Assembly: GCA_937897615.1 (NCBI GenBank)
Contig: CALCNO010000210.1
Location: 1 to 5,170, forward strand
Length of the DNA stretch: 5,170 bases
DNA from: an uncultured Anaerolineaceae bacterium
GTDB taxonomy: Bacteria > Chloroflexota > Anaerolineae > Anaerolineales > Anaerolineaceae
Reading direction: 5' to 3'
A program made the position numbers and the translations under genes. Below the pieces are notes generated by a model. It had not been told where the DNA came from, made no database searches, and saw only the letters and a program-made list of their open reading frames with translations. Each line of letters opens with the position of its first letter. Within the stretch, counting starts at the first letter, position 1. This document shows, piece by piece, positions 4,688 through 5,170 of this stretch.

Positions 4688-5170
4688 TTAGCCGGGAATC
4701 CCGTCCAGGCTTTCCAGCGCGGCAATGGCCGCGTTCTTTGCGGTGATGATCTCGGCTTCGCTGCCGGAGAGCCACATACGGCCAAAGCGCCCCACCGAGG
4801 AAACGTGGATGATCTTGATGTTGGCCTTCTTCTCGGCCTCGTTGCAGGCATAGTTGATGTAGGCAGCCGGGGCACATTCCAGCACCAGCAGTGTCTCACC
4901 GGGCACCAGCATACTGCCGCGGCGGAAGCGGTTGAGCAATTGCGCCTGGTACGGGTCCACGCGCGTGATCACCTGGGTGGAGACCACCTGCGGCTTGATG
5001 CGATCCTCTTTGCGCAGGCCCAACCGATCCAGCACCACCTGCCCGGCTTCCAGCACGGCAGCCTGGTTGAGGCTGTGCACCTCGAACATGCCGAACTCGC
5101 GTTCAACGATCTGCGCGCCCGGTTTGGACTCGGTGGCCTTGACGGCAATATCAACTACACGAAAGACCTC
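4688..5170 (-). CDS. Tandem-domain BMC shell protein (BMC-T type), N-terminus outside window
   Basis: The - strand frame is open to the right edge, leaving 160 residues of a longer protein; the internal ATG at 5089 is probably not the start. Two BMC-like halves can be seen. The first runs from VVDIAVKAT through VEREFGMFEVHSLNQAAVLEAG, matching the 'DxAxKA...G...aaVxAG' pattern of the BMC domain. The second begins near SMLVPGETLLVLE and continues through PAAYINYACNEAEKKANI, VSSVGRFGRMWLSGSEAEI and a final helix AKNAAIAALESL. Proteins with two fused BMC domains (BMC-T) form trimers that act as pseudo-hexameric facet tiles, often with gated pores for larger metabolites. Which subtype (PduB-, EutL- or CsoS1D-like) cannot be settled without the missing N-terminus. 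It is the first visible gene of the shell operon; the promoter and other shell or enzyme genes lie beyond the window. Confidence 0.88.
   Translation of the reverse strand, partial: EVFRVVDIAVKATESKPGAQIVEREFGMFEVHSLNQAAVLEAGQVVLDRLGLRKEDRIKPQVVSTQVITRVDPYQAQLLNRFRRGSMLVPGETLLVLECAPAAYINYACNEAEKKANIKIIHVSSVGRFGRMWLSGSEAEIITAKNAAIAALESLDGIPG

Noticed and set aside
4653..4877. Longer N-terminus for the small BMC-associated gene
   Set aside because: The extension would overlap the end of the BMC-T gene extensively. It also reads as shadow sequence, and the AGGAGG 5 nt before the ATG at 4652 decides the start.
1..5170. CRISPR arrays, tRNA or rRNA genes, insertion sequences, phage genes
   Set aside because: No regularly spaced repeats, tRNA-like cloverleaf, rRNA-like sequence, transposase motifs or terminal inverted repeats were seen; the window is almost entirely filled by the listed genes.

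Overview
The window is about 60% G+C in its coding parts and fully bacterial in style: tightly packed genes, 4-bp ATGA start/stop overlaps, Shine-Dalgarno (SD) sites and compact hairpin terminators. Gene style and content (a soluble GAF-PAS sensor kinase and bacterial microcompartment, BMC, shell genes beside small unrecognised proteins) would fit an environmental Chloroflexota/Anaerolineae-like genome. That placement is an impression from sequence style, not a demonstrated assignment.

Layout. (1) Bases 1-1116, + strand: the C-terminal end of an NmrA-like NAD(P)-binding protein, then an unrecognised soluble 168-residue protein and an unrecognised three-segment membrane protein. They are spaced 2 bp apart and then overlap by 4 bp, so they probably share one transcript. 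(2) Bases 1129-1164: a long perfect hairpin with A/T flanks that can end transcription from both sides. (3) Bases 1167-3583, - strand: an OmpR/PhoB-type response regulator followed by a cytoplasmic GAF-PAS histidine kinase, overlapping by 4 bp. (4) Bases 3584-3702: an AT-rich control region with a candidate promoter and 11-bp-phased repeats for the regulator operon, plus the terminator of the next unit. (5) Bases 3703-5170, - strand: the 3' end of a BMC operon. In transcription order it has a tandem-domain BMC-T-type shell protein (cut by the window edge), a small 118-residue BMC-associated protein of unknown function, and two different EutN/CcmL pentameric vertex proteins (BMC-P).

How it fits together. 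BMC-T trimers tile shell facets and BMC-P pentamers cap the vertices, so the operon encodes part of a polyhedral protein organelle. The hexameric BMC-H proteins and the encapsulated enzymes are not in view and would lie beyond base 5170, so the compartment's chemistry cannot be read here. The two-component pair lies directly downstream on the same strand but behind its own terminator and promoter region. It could sense the compartment's substrate or redox state and control the operon, but that link rests only on adjacency.

The most interesting items are the small protein at 4296-4652 (a possible EutT-N-terminus-like domain, a CPC motif and an encapsulation-peptide-like C-terminal helix), the hairpin fused to its ribosome-binding site, the two divergent vertex proteins, and the phased repeats upstream of the response regulator.
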